DNA of 39,744 bases. Origin: a virus. Both the position numbers and the translations under genes were made by a program. Shown in pieces: positions 14,438-21,886 of this stretch (position 1 is the stretch's first letter; every line of letters begins with the position of its first letter). Location of the stretch: IMG/VR virus record IMGVR_UViG_3300028837_000592, positions 1-39,744 of that record. The stretch is one strand, 5' to 3'. The notes beneath the pieces are model-generated. The model saw nothing but the letters and a program-made list of their open reading frames with translations, had not been told where the DNA came from and did not search any database.

Positions 14438-14567
14438 TGAGGCTTGTAGATTGGCTGGTTGTAGATACTGTGTTTGGGAATTTGATTTTGGACGTCTAAC
14501 GCCTTGTTTTATATGCGAAGATTTTGATAAATGGCAGTATGATGAGAGTAGGGAGCAATCATCATGA
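14400..14567 (+). CDS. Small zinc-binding-like protein (55 residues)
   Basis: ATG 14400 (or 14403) follows AGGAG at 14387-14391, and the stop overlaps the next ATG in an ATGA. Cysteines at 16, 21, 24, 36 and 39 form a C-x4-C-x2-C and C-x2-C arrangement compatible with one zinc site. It is the first gene after the repeated promoter-like element, in front of queC. No family recognised. Confidence 0.65.
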   Translation: MMKSVEERFKEVNEACRLAGCRYCVWEFDFGRLTPCFICEDFDKWQYDESREQSS

Positions 14568-14836
14568 TGAAGAAGAAGTATCTATGCTATATGGAAGACG
14601 GATATATTTTTGGAGTACGGTGTGACAATGATGGGAAGATGAAAGTAGGTGGACCTATTGGTGCATTTGATAGGGTACGGACAATTGTTGAAGATGCAGA
14701 CTGTAACGTCTTAGCCAGAACGATGGGGCTCCGTAAGTTTTACTTTAGCATTGTGGGTGATGTAGAAAAGGTACTATGTCATCCTTTAGTATTGGAACAA
14801 AGAGAAGTGAGAAGATTTGGGAGGTTAATGGCATGA
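14564..14836 (+). CDS. Hypothetical protein (90 residues)
   Basis: Not recognised. It is a small alpha/beta protein, opening with K-K-K-Y-L-C-Y-M-E-D-G-Y-I-F-G and without membrane segments or metal motifs. It is coupled on both sides by ATGA overlaps, to the zinc-binding gene upstream and queC downstream, so it is certainly transcribed and translated with them. Confidence 0.6.
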   Translation: MMKKKYLCYMEDGYIFGVRCDNDGKMKVGGPIGAFDRVRTIVEDADCNVLARTMGLRKFYFSIVGDVEKVLCHPLVLEQREVRRFGRLMA

Positions 14837-15528
14837 GTGATAAAGATGTGGTTGTAATACATAGCGGTGGCTTGGATAGTACAGTCTTGCTGTATGAATT
14901 AAGGAGCAAGGGATTTATTGTAGGGGCGTTATCTATCAATTATGGACAACGTCATCTAAAGGAACTTGTGGCATCGGAGCTCATTTGTAAAAAGTTAGGT
15001 ATTCCTAGATTTGAGGCCTACATCAGCAAAGAATTGTTTCAAGGTTCCACGCTGACAAATGGTGGTCCTGTTCCAGAAGGACACTATGCAGCTGAGTCCA
15101 TGAAACAAATTATAGTACCTAACCGGAACATGGTTTTTCTGTCTTTGGCGGCCGCTTATGCCATGAGCTTGGGGTATCTTGGGATAGCCTATGCGGCTCA
15201 TGTTGGTAATCACGTAATCTATCCAGACTGTAGGCCACAGTTTACTAACATGATGAAGTCTCTACTCTGGAATACAAATAAGATAAGCTTGATGACGCCA
15301 TTTATTAACTTCCGGAAGGAATATATTGTCAAGCGAGGATTTGAACTTGGCGTCCCATTTGAACTAACATGGAGCTGCTATAATGGTATGCGGCATCATT
15401 GTGGTGTTTGTGGTGCTTGCGTCGAACGGCGTGAGGCCTTTCAATTAGGCGGGGTACATGACCCCATAAAATATGAGGAGATACAAAATGAGTTGGACGG
15501 TACAGGAACATCCGCGAGTAGAAGTTGA
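14833..15528 (+). CDS. queC: 7-cyano-7-deazaguanine (preQ0) synthase QueC
   Basis: QueC converts 7-carboxy-7-deazaguanine to preQ0 with ATP and ammonia. The 231-residue protein shows the PP-loop S-G-G-L-D-S (11-16), N-Y-G-Q-R-H, V-P-N-R-N-M-V-F-L-S-L-A, and the zinc site C-G-V-C-G-A-C near the end. Its length is normal for the family. I choose ATG 14833 (GGGAGG upstream, ATGA overlap) over longer frames. It completes the pathway begun by folE, queD and queE, but lies 10.5 kb downstream of them in a different transcription unit, apparently under the repeated promoter-like element at 14346. Confidence 0.94.
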   Translation: MSDKDVVVIHSGGLDSTVLLYELRSKGFIVGALSINYGQRHLKELVASELICKKLGIPRFEAYISKELFQGSTLTNGGPVPEGHYAAESMKQIIVPNRNMVFLSLAAAYAMSLGYLGIAYAAHVGNHVIYPDCRPQFTNMMKSLLWNTNKISLMTPFINFRKEYIVKRGFELGVPFELTWSCYNGMRHHCGVCGACVERREAFQLGGVHDPIKYEEIQNELDGTGTSASRS

Positions 15529-15781
15529 CCCTATCGGTGTTACCAATGAGAAGTACACTCTTAAGCGGTGTAGCATTGGGGACAGGTTGGTCACTGTATG
15601 GGGTCCACACCCTAATGGAGAAGAGGCAGAACAAGAACTGATTTGTATCCTAGAGCAGTTTGAAGACTACTTCAAAGGTAAGTTCAAACAGGAAAGTCTA
15701 AACCAAATGAAGCTGGAAGGGATGGAAGGGCAGAATCTTACATCATTTGCTGCGAAGGCTAGGACACGAAGGAAGAAATGA
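15488..15781 (+). CDS. Hypothetical protein (97 residues)
   Basis: Not recognised. The start ATG 15488 follows GAGGAG by seven bases and lies inside the end of queC in another frame. The protein has a beta-rich first half (Y-T-L-K-R-C-S-I-G-D-R-L-V-T-V-W-G), an acidic helix in the middle and a basic end (A-R-T-R-R-K-K). It is not obviously linked to deazaguanine chemistry. Confidence 0.6.
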   Translation: MSWTVQEHPRVEVDPIGVTNEKYTLKRCSIGDRLVTVWGPHPNGEEAEQELICILEQFEDYFKGKFKQESLNQMKLEGMEGQNLTSFAAKARTRRKK

Positions 15782-15784
15782 ATC

Positions 15785-15818
15785 TAGTAGACCATCAAAA
15801 ATATGGTTATGTCTACTA
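15785..15818 (+). other. Hairpin between the queC unit and the clamp-like gene
   Basis: TAGTAGACCAT at 15785-15795 pairs with ATGTCTACTA at 15809-15818, with one bulged C, around a 13-base loop. Only TTATATA follows, not a T run, so termination would be weak. It may instead stabilise the downstream transcript or limit read-through. Confidence 0.4.
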
Positions 15819-15841
15819 TTATATAGAAAGAGGGGTTGGTT

Positions 15842-16534
15842 TTGTTTTTTACTAAAGCGAATCTTCAAGTAGTACAAACAGCGTCTCGGGATAAGGACCA
15901 TAGGGCGTTTAACATCGTACGTATTGAAGAGGATGGTTCTACTGTGGCAAGTAATGGAAGACTAGTCATGGTGGTTTCCCCTTCCCCAAATGTGACGTAC
16001 TGGCCTGAGCGTGCGTGTGAGCCGTGCAACCCTCCCCAGCAAGGCCTAGCTTTTGCACCAGAAGTTATAGACGTATTACTAAAACAGATAGGAAGAGCGA
16101 CAAAGGCTCCGTTCGTTTGTCTAAGTAAACATATTGATCCTAATCGTGTAGGGTTCACAACCGTAAACGATAGGGCAGATCCAACAACTCATGCCGCCAC
16201 ACCTAGAAGAGGAAAATGGCCCAATTGGAGGGAGTTTTTTCAAGGGTTTAGGAAACGGAAGAGAGTTCGTATTTGTATCAATAGGAAGGACCTAATACAC
16301 CTTCTCAAAGCGATGGAAGCTGCGTGTCCAGACAAGGGTGGTATTAATCCTATCTACATAGAAGTGGATGAGGATGGGAAACACTTATTTGGCCGCTGCG
16401 AGAACTTTGAGACAGATCAACGCGCTATAGGTGCTATAAATGCTTATGATACTAGTGGTATAGGTTGGCTTAAACAAACCAAGTGGGAAAGGAGTATTTA
16501 TTATGAAAGTCGTGTTCAACAAAAAGAAGAATAA
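15842..16534 (+). CDS. Sliding-clamp-like (DnaN-like) phage protein
   Basis: This is a protein of about 230 residues. The N-terminal stretch (F-T-K-A-N-L-Q-V-V-Q-T-A-S-R-D, F-N-I-V-R-I-E-E-D-G-S-T-V-A-S-N-G-R-L-V) resembles the repeated unit of bacterial beta clamps in small phage versions. A second helix-strand unit begins at N-R-K-D-L-I-H-L-L-K-A-M. A processivity role for the phage polymerase would fit the location. I choose TTG 15842, six bases after GAGGGG; the TTG at 15836 abuts that site directly. The family assignment is tentative, because the protein is shorter than full three-domain clamps. Confidence 0.5.
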   Translation: MFFTKANLQVVQTASRDKDHRAFNIVRIEEDGSTVASNGRLVMVVSPSPNVTYWPERACEPCNPPQQGLAFAPEVIDVLLKQIGRATKAPFVCLSKHIDPNRVGFTTVNDRADPTTHAATPRRGKWPNWREFFQGFRKRKRVRICINRKDLIHLLKAMEAACPDKGGINPIYIEVDEDGKHLFGRCENFETDQRAIGAINAYDTSGIGWLKQTKWERSIYYESRVQQKEE

Positions 16535-16712
16535 GTGGGAGCTTTGGCCTAAAGATGATGGAGAAGCGAAGCTCATGTTCCGGTTATGTTGTAAGGGTGG
16601 AACAGTACAGTTCACAATGATGCAAGACACAGATGGATATACTTGTGATAAAGTCGCTAATGGAATATTCATGCGCTCGGAGATTATTCCGCAGCATAGG
16701 AGACGTAAATAA
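16503..16712 (+). CDS. Hypothetical protein (69 residues)
   Basis: Not recognised. ATG 16503 has AAAGGAG upstream and overlaps the clamp-like gene by 32 bases. It is a small basic beta-rich protein ending in Q-H-R-R-R-K. It is the last gene before the late promoter and so closes the DNA-metabolism block. Confidence 0.6.
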   Translation: MKVVFNKKKNKWELWPKDDGEAKLMFRLCCKGGTVQFTMMQDTDGYTCDKVANGIFMRSEIIPQHRRRK

Positions 16713-16717
16713 TTCAC

Positions 16718-16747
16718 TTGACAAGACGTATACGGTTCTGCTATACT
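16718..16747 (+). promoter_or_regulatory. Strong sigma-70-like late promoter
   Basis: TTGACA at 16718-16723 is a perfect -35 hexamer, and TATACT at 16742-16747 matches five of six -10 positions, 18 bases apart. It lies in the short gap between the last replication gene and the terminase genes. No terminator lies between it and 38555, so it probably drives the whole late operon. Confidence 0.8.
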
Positions 16748-16793
16748 ACTTATAGTTAAAAAGATAGGATAAACGATGACATAGGTAGAATAG

Positions 16794-17195
16794 ATGAAGC
16801 GTATCAATGATGATAGTAACTATGAGCATGACAACAAAGGCCATTTCGCCAAGGGTTCTAGGGGTCCAGGCAGGCCTACAAAAGAATATGAGGAGAAGTG
16901 GCATCGTATTCTTTGCACTACTGTCCATGAAGAGGATTGGGCCGGGATAGTTAAGAAGGCCGTACGCCAAGCACTTATTGGAAATGCCGCTGCAAGAAAA
17001 TGGCTCAGTGATAACTTAATGGGATTGCCTGTACAGAGGCAAATTATTGAAACTATGCCGGGGAATGAGGGTATTGTAATGGTCCCATTAAGGCTTGCTG
17101 CTATGGGTCCTCTTGAGAAAAGCATGTCTACACCCAGAAAATCAGCTAAGAAAAAGGTCACACCTAAGAAGCGGGTAGTGAAGAAGAAAAGATGA
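16794..17195 (+). CDS. Terminase small subunit-like protein with basic tail
   Basis: This 133-residue protein lies directly upstream of, and overlaps, the large terminase. It has an N-terminal G-H-F-A-K-G-S-R-G-P-G-R-P-T-K motif (DUF5681-like), seen in many small phage DNA-packaging proteins. A helical middle (I-V-K-K-A-V-R-Q-A-L-I-G-N-A-A-A-R-K-W-L) resembles small-terminase domains. The C-terminal 25 residues are a lysine/arginine tail like those on the 829 and Sak4-like proteins. It should recognise the packaging site on DNA. The assignment rests on position and motif style. Confidence 0.6.
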   Translation: MKRINDDSNYEHDNKGHFAKGSRGPGRPTKEYEEKWHRILCTTVHEEDWAGIVKKAVRQALIGNAAARKWLSDNLMGLPVQRQIIETMPGNEGIVMVPLRLAAMGPLEKSMSTPRKSAKKKVTPKKRVVKKKR

Positions 17196-18517
17196 CTTAT
17201 ATAGAGGATGATATTATACCGGCCTTTGACCCGGCGTTCTTATCTAGGAAGCGATATAACTTCCTGTTTGGTGGGGCTGGTTCTGGGAAGTCTGTTGCAG
17301 CATCTCAAAAGAATGTTCTTAGGGCTGGTATGGAAGAGGGTATTAGACTTCTAGTATTGCGTAAAGTTGCGCGGACGTTACGCCATAGTGTCTTTGCTAG
17401 GGTGAGTAATCAAATTAACGACTGGGGGCTTAAGCAGAAAGTTAAGATCAATAAGAGTGATATGACTATAGAGTTTGGTAATGGTAGTGATATCATTTTT
17501 GCAGGGATGGACGATCCAGAGAAAATTAAGTCCATTGAGCGCATAGGTAGCGTTTGGATTGAGGAAGCAACTGAGTTCACTAAAGAAGATGTAGAAGAGA
17601 TAGATCGACGTCTTAGGGGAATCACACAGGATGAAGCAGCTAAGATACGTTGGAAGAATAGGTGTGATGTTAGACTTAGGAAGATATGCGCTGAGTTTTA
17701 TCATCAAATCATGTTCTCGTTTAATCCGATTAATAGGTTCCATTGGCTCAAAGATTTTATGGAAAATTTAATGTCTTCTGGTGATGCAGATGTACACCAT
17801 TCTACCTATCGAGACAATCCATACGCTGGTGAACATTATGCTCATATCTTACAAAAGCTTAAGGAACGGAACCCAAATAGAGGGGCTGTCTATACTGACG
17901 GTGAGTGGGGTGTACTAGAAGGCTTGATATATGGGATAATGGATTACTCTTCATGGCCTAAGCCTTTAATTCCAGACATGCTTATCTATGGGCTGGACTT
18001 TGGGTTCCGTAACCCTACTGCACTTGTGGAGTGTAGAATAATAGATGGTGAGGTATACATTAAGGAATTGATTTACAAGAGGGAGCTGATCAACTCTAAG
18101 CGGATTGCACTCATGGATGATCTTGGGGTATCTGCTAAGGCTCCTATCTATGGTGATAGTGAGGACCCTGCCGCGATTGAAGAGATGTGGGAGGCGGGTT
18201 ATAATTGTATCCCAGCTTATAAAGGGAAGGGTTCTGTAAGGGCTGGTATTGAGTTTGTGAAGTCGTTCAATCTCCATACAACGGAGGATAATACTAATCT
18301 AAACATAGAGTGTGAGAATTACGTCTGGGATGTGGATAAGAACGGAAAACACTTAGAGCGGCCTAAAGATACAGATGACCATGCAATGGACGCTCTTCGT
18401 TATGCCTTGTTCACACACCTACGTCCGAGAACAGAGAAGGAGAATGTAGAGGAACAAGACCTACTAGAGAAGTATGGTCATATGGTTCCATCTATAGCAG
18501 AGGAAGCATTAGGATGA
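17192..18517 (+). CDS. terL: Terminase large subunit
   Basis: This 441-residue DNA-packaging motor and nuclease shows Walker A G-G-A-G-S-G-K-S, Walker B V-W-I-E-E-A and motif III-like F-S-F-N-P-I. The C-terminal nuclease has acidic residues in Y-G-L-D-F-G-F, Y-G-D-S-E-D-P and D-D-H-A-M-D-A-L-R-Y. The layout is that of the PBSX/Terminase_3 family. Packaging type (cos or headful) cannot be read from the protein alone. It overlaps its neighbours by four bases on both sides. Confidence 0.95.
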   Translation: MTYIEDDIIPAFDPAFLSRKRYNFLFGGAGSGKSVAASQKNVLRAGMEEGIRLLVLRKVARTLRHSVFARVSNQINDWGLKQKVKINKSDMTIEFGNGSDIIFAGMDDPEKIKSIERIGSVWIEEATEFTKEDVEEIDRRLRGITQDEAAKIRWKNRCDVRLRKICAEFYHQIMFSFNPINRFHWLKDFMENLMSSGDADVHHSTYRDNPYAGEHYAHILQKLKERNPNRGAVYTDGEWGVLEGLIYGIMDYSSWPKPLIPDMLIYGLDFGFRNPTALVECRIIDGEVYIKELIYKRELINSKRIALMDDLGVSAKAPIYGDSEDPAAIEEMWEAGYNCIPAYKGKGSVRAGIEFVKSFNLHTTEDNTNLNIECENYVWDVDKNGKHLERPKDTDDHAMDALRYALFTHLRPRTEKENVEEQDLLEKYGHMVPSIAEEALG

Positions 18518-19002
18518 AGTATTATAGTATTCTAGGTGTTGCGATTGTATGTTTTGGTAGTATTGGAATACTTCTAATAGGTGAGCTTAGAATTGGCTCT
18601 GTCCTAGCTCAAGAGTACGCCGCAAACCAAATGTATGTTGGGTACGATGATACAGCTCGTGCGTTTGACTGGCATATCAACTTCCCCCCAGATGGGTATA
18701 TCACAGAAGTGCTGCGTAATGATCCAGAAGATATTAGTGACCCTGGGTTCATTGTAGAATGGGTACTACCTGAACCAAACACTAAGACCACAACTCAAGA
18801 AGAGAAGATAGCTTTACTTTACGTCATGTCACATGATCCTTGGGCATGTCTTCCAGTCGCGGCGTTAACTTGGGAAGATGTGAGGGCGGCTGAAGACATG
18901 CCCGAGGAACTAGCCTACGTTTTGAATTTCATCATTAACTCCTATGCCGACGCCCGACGTTCCCAGTGTCGGAAGTTTGAACAACTTATTACGGAAAAAT
19001 AG
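18514..19002 (+). CDS. Membrane-anchored or secreted hypothetical protein
   Basis: The 162 residues begin with a basic start and a hydrophobic helix (about 4-24, I-L-G-V-A-I-V-C-F-G-S-I-G-I-L-L-I-G). An S-V-L-A-Q-E segment that could be a signal peptidase site follows. The rest is acidic and soluble, with two cysteines (C-L-P-V-A and S-Q-C-R-K) that could form a disulfide outside the cytoplasm. An exported protein between terminase and portal is out of place in a head operon. It may act on the cell envelope, for instance in superinfection exclusion. No family recognised. Confidence 0.65.
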   Translation: MKYYSILGVAIVCFGSIGILLIGELRIGSVLAQEYAANQMYVGYDDTARAFDWHINFPPDGYITEVLRNDPEDISDPGFIVEWVLPEPNTKTTTQEEKIALLYVMSHDPWACLPVAALTWEDVRAAEDMPEELAYVLNFIINSYADARRSQCRKFEQLITEK

Positions 19003-19004
19003 AA

Positions 19005-19259
19005 ATGTTACTGAAAGAGAAACTTAGTATACTAACTATAGAGCTCAATGAGGTTAAGATTGAGCTAAAGGAAGAAACTAAACAGAACACCAGGAATTAT
19101 CTTTTAGGCAAACATACTGTGTTAGAAGAGCAAGAAGATCCTTCTGTATGTCCTAAGTGTGGCGGTGAATTAACCACCGTTGAGGTACATCCTGATACTG
19201 ATATGAATGAAATGATCAAGAAATGCACTCAGTGTGATTGGACTAGTGATTTGGTATGA
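19005..19259 (+). CDS. Coiled-coil zinc-ribbon protein (84 residues)
   Basis: The N-terminal 28 residues form a charged heptad-like helix (L-K-E-K-L-S-I-L-T-I-E-L-N-E-V-K). A zinc ribbon with C49-x2-C52 and C74-x2-C77 follows. The helix closely resembles the start of the 78-residue protein at 20778, so the two flanking genes of the portal share a module. A portal-associated or assembly role is possible. Confidence 0.65.
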   Translation: MLLKEKLSILTIELNEVKIELKEETKQNTRNYLLGKHTVLEEQEDPSVCPKCGGELTTVEVHPDTDMNEMIKKCTQCDWTSDLV

Positions 19260-20776
19260 ATGAAGAAGAACCAAAAGCGTTTTCTTTTGTAGACGATGAA
19301 GGCTTCTATATAGTCCTACGCGAGTCTACTGCGGAAGCTATGCGAGCTATGTCTATGGATTCTATGGGTTGGGATCGCATGGGTGAATCTCAACGCCAAA
19401 TGGTTATTGATGAAGGGACGCGACGTGCCTTCGTCCGTATGTCCAGATGGGCTACAATTCGTGATCCACTGTCTAAGCATACTATGGAGCTATGGACCAA
19501 CTTTGGGATAGGTAAGGGTGTTGAATGGTCTACCAACTGCCAAGACGAGCGGGCGGAGATGTACTTGAAAGCCTTTATGGAGAACAAGAAGAATAAAGTC
19601 ATTATGTCTGGACAAGGGCAAAGAACTCTTATCAATTCCCTGTTTACAGATGGAGAATTGTTCTTGCTTCTATTCACGAAGGGTATACCTACTATACGCC
19701 CAGTAGACCCACTTCAGATAATCGACATAGGTACAAATCCTGATGATGAATATGAGGAACGTCTATATAGGCGTGAATGGTCTACAAGGTCTGGGAAAGT
19801 GAAGAGAACATTCTATAAAGCCCCTACATTTGAAGTCCCAACCTTCAAGGACCCGGAGTTTAATACTCCTGCTAGTGAGGACAAGTCAAGTCGTTTACTA
19901 TCCAAGATAGTAGAGTTTGACGCTGCTACTTCTAAGGATACTATAAATGAAATTGAGGAAGATGCTGTAATGTTCCATTTCCGCCTCAATGGAATTAAGG
20001 GCAGGGGTATGCCTGGACTGACAGCGAGTCTGGACTGGATTGATATTCACCGGCAGTTCATGCGCTCTAGGGTAGCCATACAACAACAAGTTGCTAAGAT
20101 TGCGCGGAAGCTAAAGGTAAAGGGAGGTGCACCTCAAGTCAGTGCTGTGGCCGCAAGAGAGGCTGCAAGAGAGGCTGCACGAGAACAACAGAATAATATT
20201 CCACCAGTAGGTGATACTCGTGTAGAAAATGAGAATGAGACATTAGAGATGATGCCTCAAGAGACCTGGTCTAACTCAGCTAAGACCGATGGCGAAATGA
20301 TTATCCAACTCGCCGCTATAGGTGTAGGTCTCTTCCCTCACTATGTAGGTCACGGAGATGCTTATAGACTCGCCACAGCATCCGCCATGGAAACACCTGT
20401 CTTTCGTAACTTTGAATCCTTTCAGTTACTTATTGAGGACATCTATGAAGAGATTTTTGAGTATGTACTAGAGTCGAAGAAAGTACCTTACAAGTCTGGG
20501 GACGTTACCGTTACTACTCCTGATATACTAGTAGAGAACAGAACGGATATCCTTCGCTCCGTATTAGAGGCTATTCGAGAGATGCCCGAGTTTGCGGATA
20601 ATGAAGATGTGCAGAAATTGATCTTACGGCTTATGACCTTCAAAGAGCCCGATGAGATATATGAAAGACTTAAACAGGAATTAGCCAATAGTAAGGATGA
20701 TCCAAACTCCCCTGCTGGCTCAATTCTTAACGCAATGAACCAAGTGCAACAGAACCAATTTCAAGGAGTGTCCTAA
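19256..20776 (+). CDS. Portal protein
   Basis: This 506-residue protein sits between the terminase and the head morphogenesis protein. It has the expected course: an N-terminal R-R-A-F-V-R-M-S-R-W segment, a L-F-T-D-G-E-L-F-L-L-L-F strand typical of portal wings, a helical stem region and a long acidic C-terminal helix set. A short A-A-R-E repeat (20153-20188) lies in the centre. The dodecameric portal is the DNA gateway of the capsid. Subfamily assignment is not certain. Confidence 0.82.
   Translation: MNEEEPKAFSFVDDEGFYIVLRESTAEAMRAMSMDSMGWDRMGESQRQMVIDEGTRRAFVRMSRWATIRDPLSKHTMELWTNFGIGKGVEWSTNCQDERAEMYLKAFMENKKNKVIMSGQGQRTLINSLFTDGELFLLLFTKGIPTIRPVDPLQIIDIGTNPDDEYEERLYRREWSTRSGKVKRTFYKAPTFEVPTFKDPEFNTPASEDKSSRLLSKIVEFDAATSKDTINEIEEDAVMFHFRLNGIKGRGMPGLTASLDWIDIHRQFMRSRVAIQQQVAKIARKLKVKGGAPQVSAVAAREAAREAAREQQNNIPPVGDTRVENENETLEMMPQETWSNSAKTDGEMIIQLAAIGVGLFPHYVGHGDAYRLATASAMETPVFRNFESFQLLIEDIYEEIFEYVLESKKVPYKSGDVTVTTPDILVENRTDILRSVLEAIREMPEFADNEDVQKLILRLMTFKEPDEIYERLKQELANSKDDPNSPAGSILNAMNQVQQNQFQGVS
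20153..20188 (+). repeat. 12-bp tandem repeat inside the portal gene
   Basis: GCAAGAGAGGCT occurs twice in direct succession at 20153-20176, and a degenerate third unit follows. It encodes a short A-R-E-A helix, probably a flexible or exposed loop of the portal that tolerates length change. Confidence 0.8.
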
Positions 20777-20777
20777 C

Positions 20778-21014
20778 ATGCCACTGAAAGAGAGAATCGC
20801 TACACTACAAACAGAGCTAAGAGAAGCTAAGGCTGAGCTAACAGAGCAGATGGCTCCACAAGTTATTGAATTTTTCAATAAACTGAATCCAAATGGACAA
20901 AAGTATTTCATGTTACAGCCGTTAGAAGATCAAAAAAGGATTGTAGAAGAATATATCCCTTCTCAAGGAGAAGAGGCTATGATTCTTCAAATGAATAAAC
21001 TAGGTGGTGGATAA
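20778..21014 (+). CDS. Small coiled-coil protein (78 residues)
   Basis: It opens with L-K-E-R-I-A-T-L-Q-T-E-L-R-E-A-K-A-E-L, a probable coiled coil. A compact helical segment with F-F-N-K-L-N-P follows. The start ATG 20778 has AAGGAG upstream. The N-terminus is similar to that of the 19005 protein. Function is unknown; it is a head-region accessory by position. Confidence 0.6.
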   Translation: MPLKERIATLQTELREAKAELTEQMAPQVIEFFNKLNPNGQKYFMLQPLEDQKRIVEEYIPSQGEEAMILQMNKLGGG

Positions 21015-21019
21015 TTTAG

Positions 21020-21886
21020 ATGCCTCACTGGCAACATAATACAGCCTACGCGGTTCGCCAATTTCGGGCGCATTGCAATGAGCATGATTTCCGTGTCTTA
21101 TTTGGTGCAACGACGAAATTGGTCCCGTATTCCTGTGATAGTCCAAATGGTTTGGATCTAAGGCGGGATGTAGAGCGTATTGTGAAAGAGTACCACTTAG
21201 CTGTAGCGGAAGAGCTTGCGAGTATCCCTTTCCAAGAAGCGAAACGTTTCGTACTCCCGAAAGACGACGAGCGGGCGAAAGCTCTTACGAGAGCCGCCAA
21301 GAGAGTCGAAGCGGATTTGACACGAGCGTATGAGAAAGGTGTTCATACAGGTAGATCCTCTAATGCGGGGCGTTATCCTGTAGCGTTAGATCCAGACGAA
21401 GCAAGAGACTGGGCAAAGAAACAAGCCGGTCAGCTAATTGATGATATCACTAAGAGTGATAGAAGCCGTATTGCTAAGGCTGTGAAGGCTGGCATAGAAC
21501 AAGGACTATCTGCAAAGAAAGTTCGTGAGCAGATTATAGACACAGTTAAGGATGAGCAGATTACAGCATCCCGCGCGAAAATGATTGCTACTACGGAGAT
21601 GAACATTGCCTTATCTAGGGGTGCTATGGTAGCAGCATTACAGAATGGCGCAACAGGGAAGTCTTGGATTGTAGTTCGTGATAACCATTTATGCCTTGAG
21701 TGTGAAGCTAATGGAAGAGACGGTATTATTCCAGTAGGTCGAAATTTTAACTCTGGGGATAAAATAACACCCGCCCATCCTAACTGTAGGTGTTTTATCT
21801 TGTGGGATTATACTCGTAAGCATAGAAGGAAAGATAAATATCAATTACCTAAGAATATAGTACAATGGGAGAAAGTTAAGAAATGA
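21020..21886 (+). CDS. Head morphogenesis protein (SPP1 gp7 / Mu F-like)
   Basis: The 288 residues include the signature A-K-M-I-A-T-T-E-M-N-I-A-L-S-R-G and the C-terminal P-A-H-P-N-C-R-C that define the phage Mu F / SPP1 gp7 minor head family. Members bind the portal and a few copies enter the capsid. The gene order portal, gp7-like, protease-scaffold is as expected. The ribosome site before ATG 21020 is weak. Confidence 0.88.
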   Translation: MPHWQHNTAYAVRQFRAHCNEHDFRVLFGATTKLVPYSCDSPNGLDLRRDVERIVKEYHLAVAEELASIPFQEAKRFVLPKDDERAKALTRAAKRVEADLTRAYEKGVHTGRSSNAGRYPVALDPDEARDWAKKQAGQLIDDITKSDRSRIAKAVKAGIEQGLSAKKVREQIIDTVKDEQITASRAKMIATTEMNIALSRGAMVAALQNGATGKSWIVVRDNHLCLECEANGRDGIIPVGRNFNSGDKITPAHPNCRCFILWDYTRKHRRKDKYQLPKNIVQWEKVKK

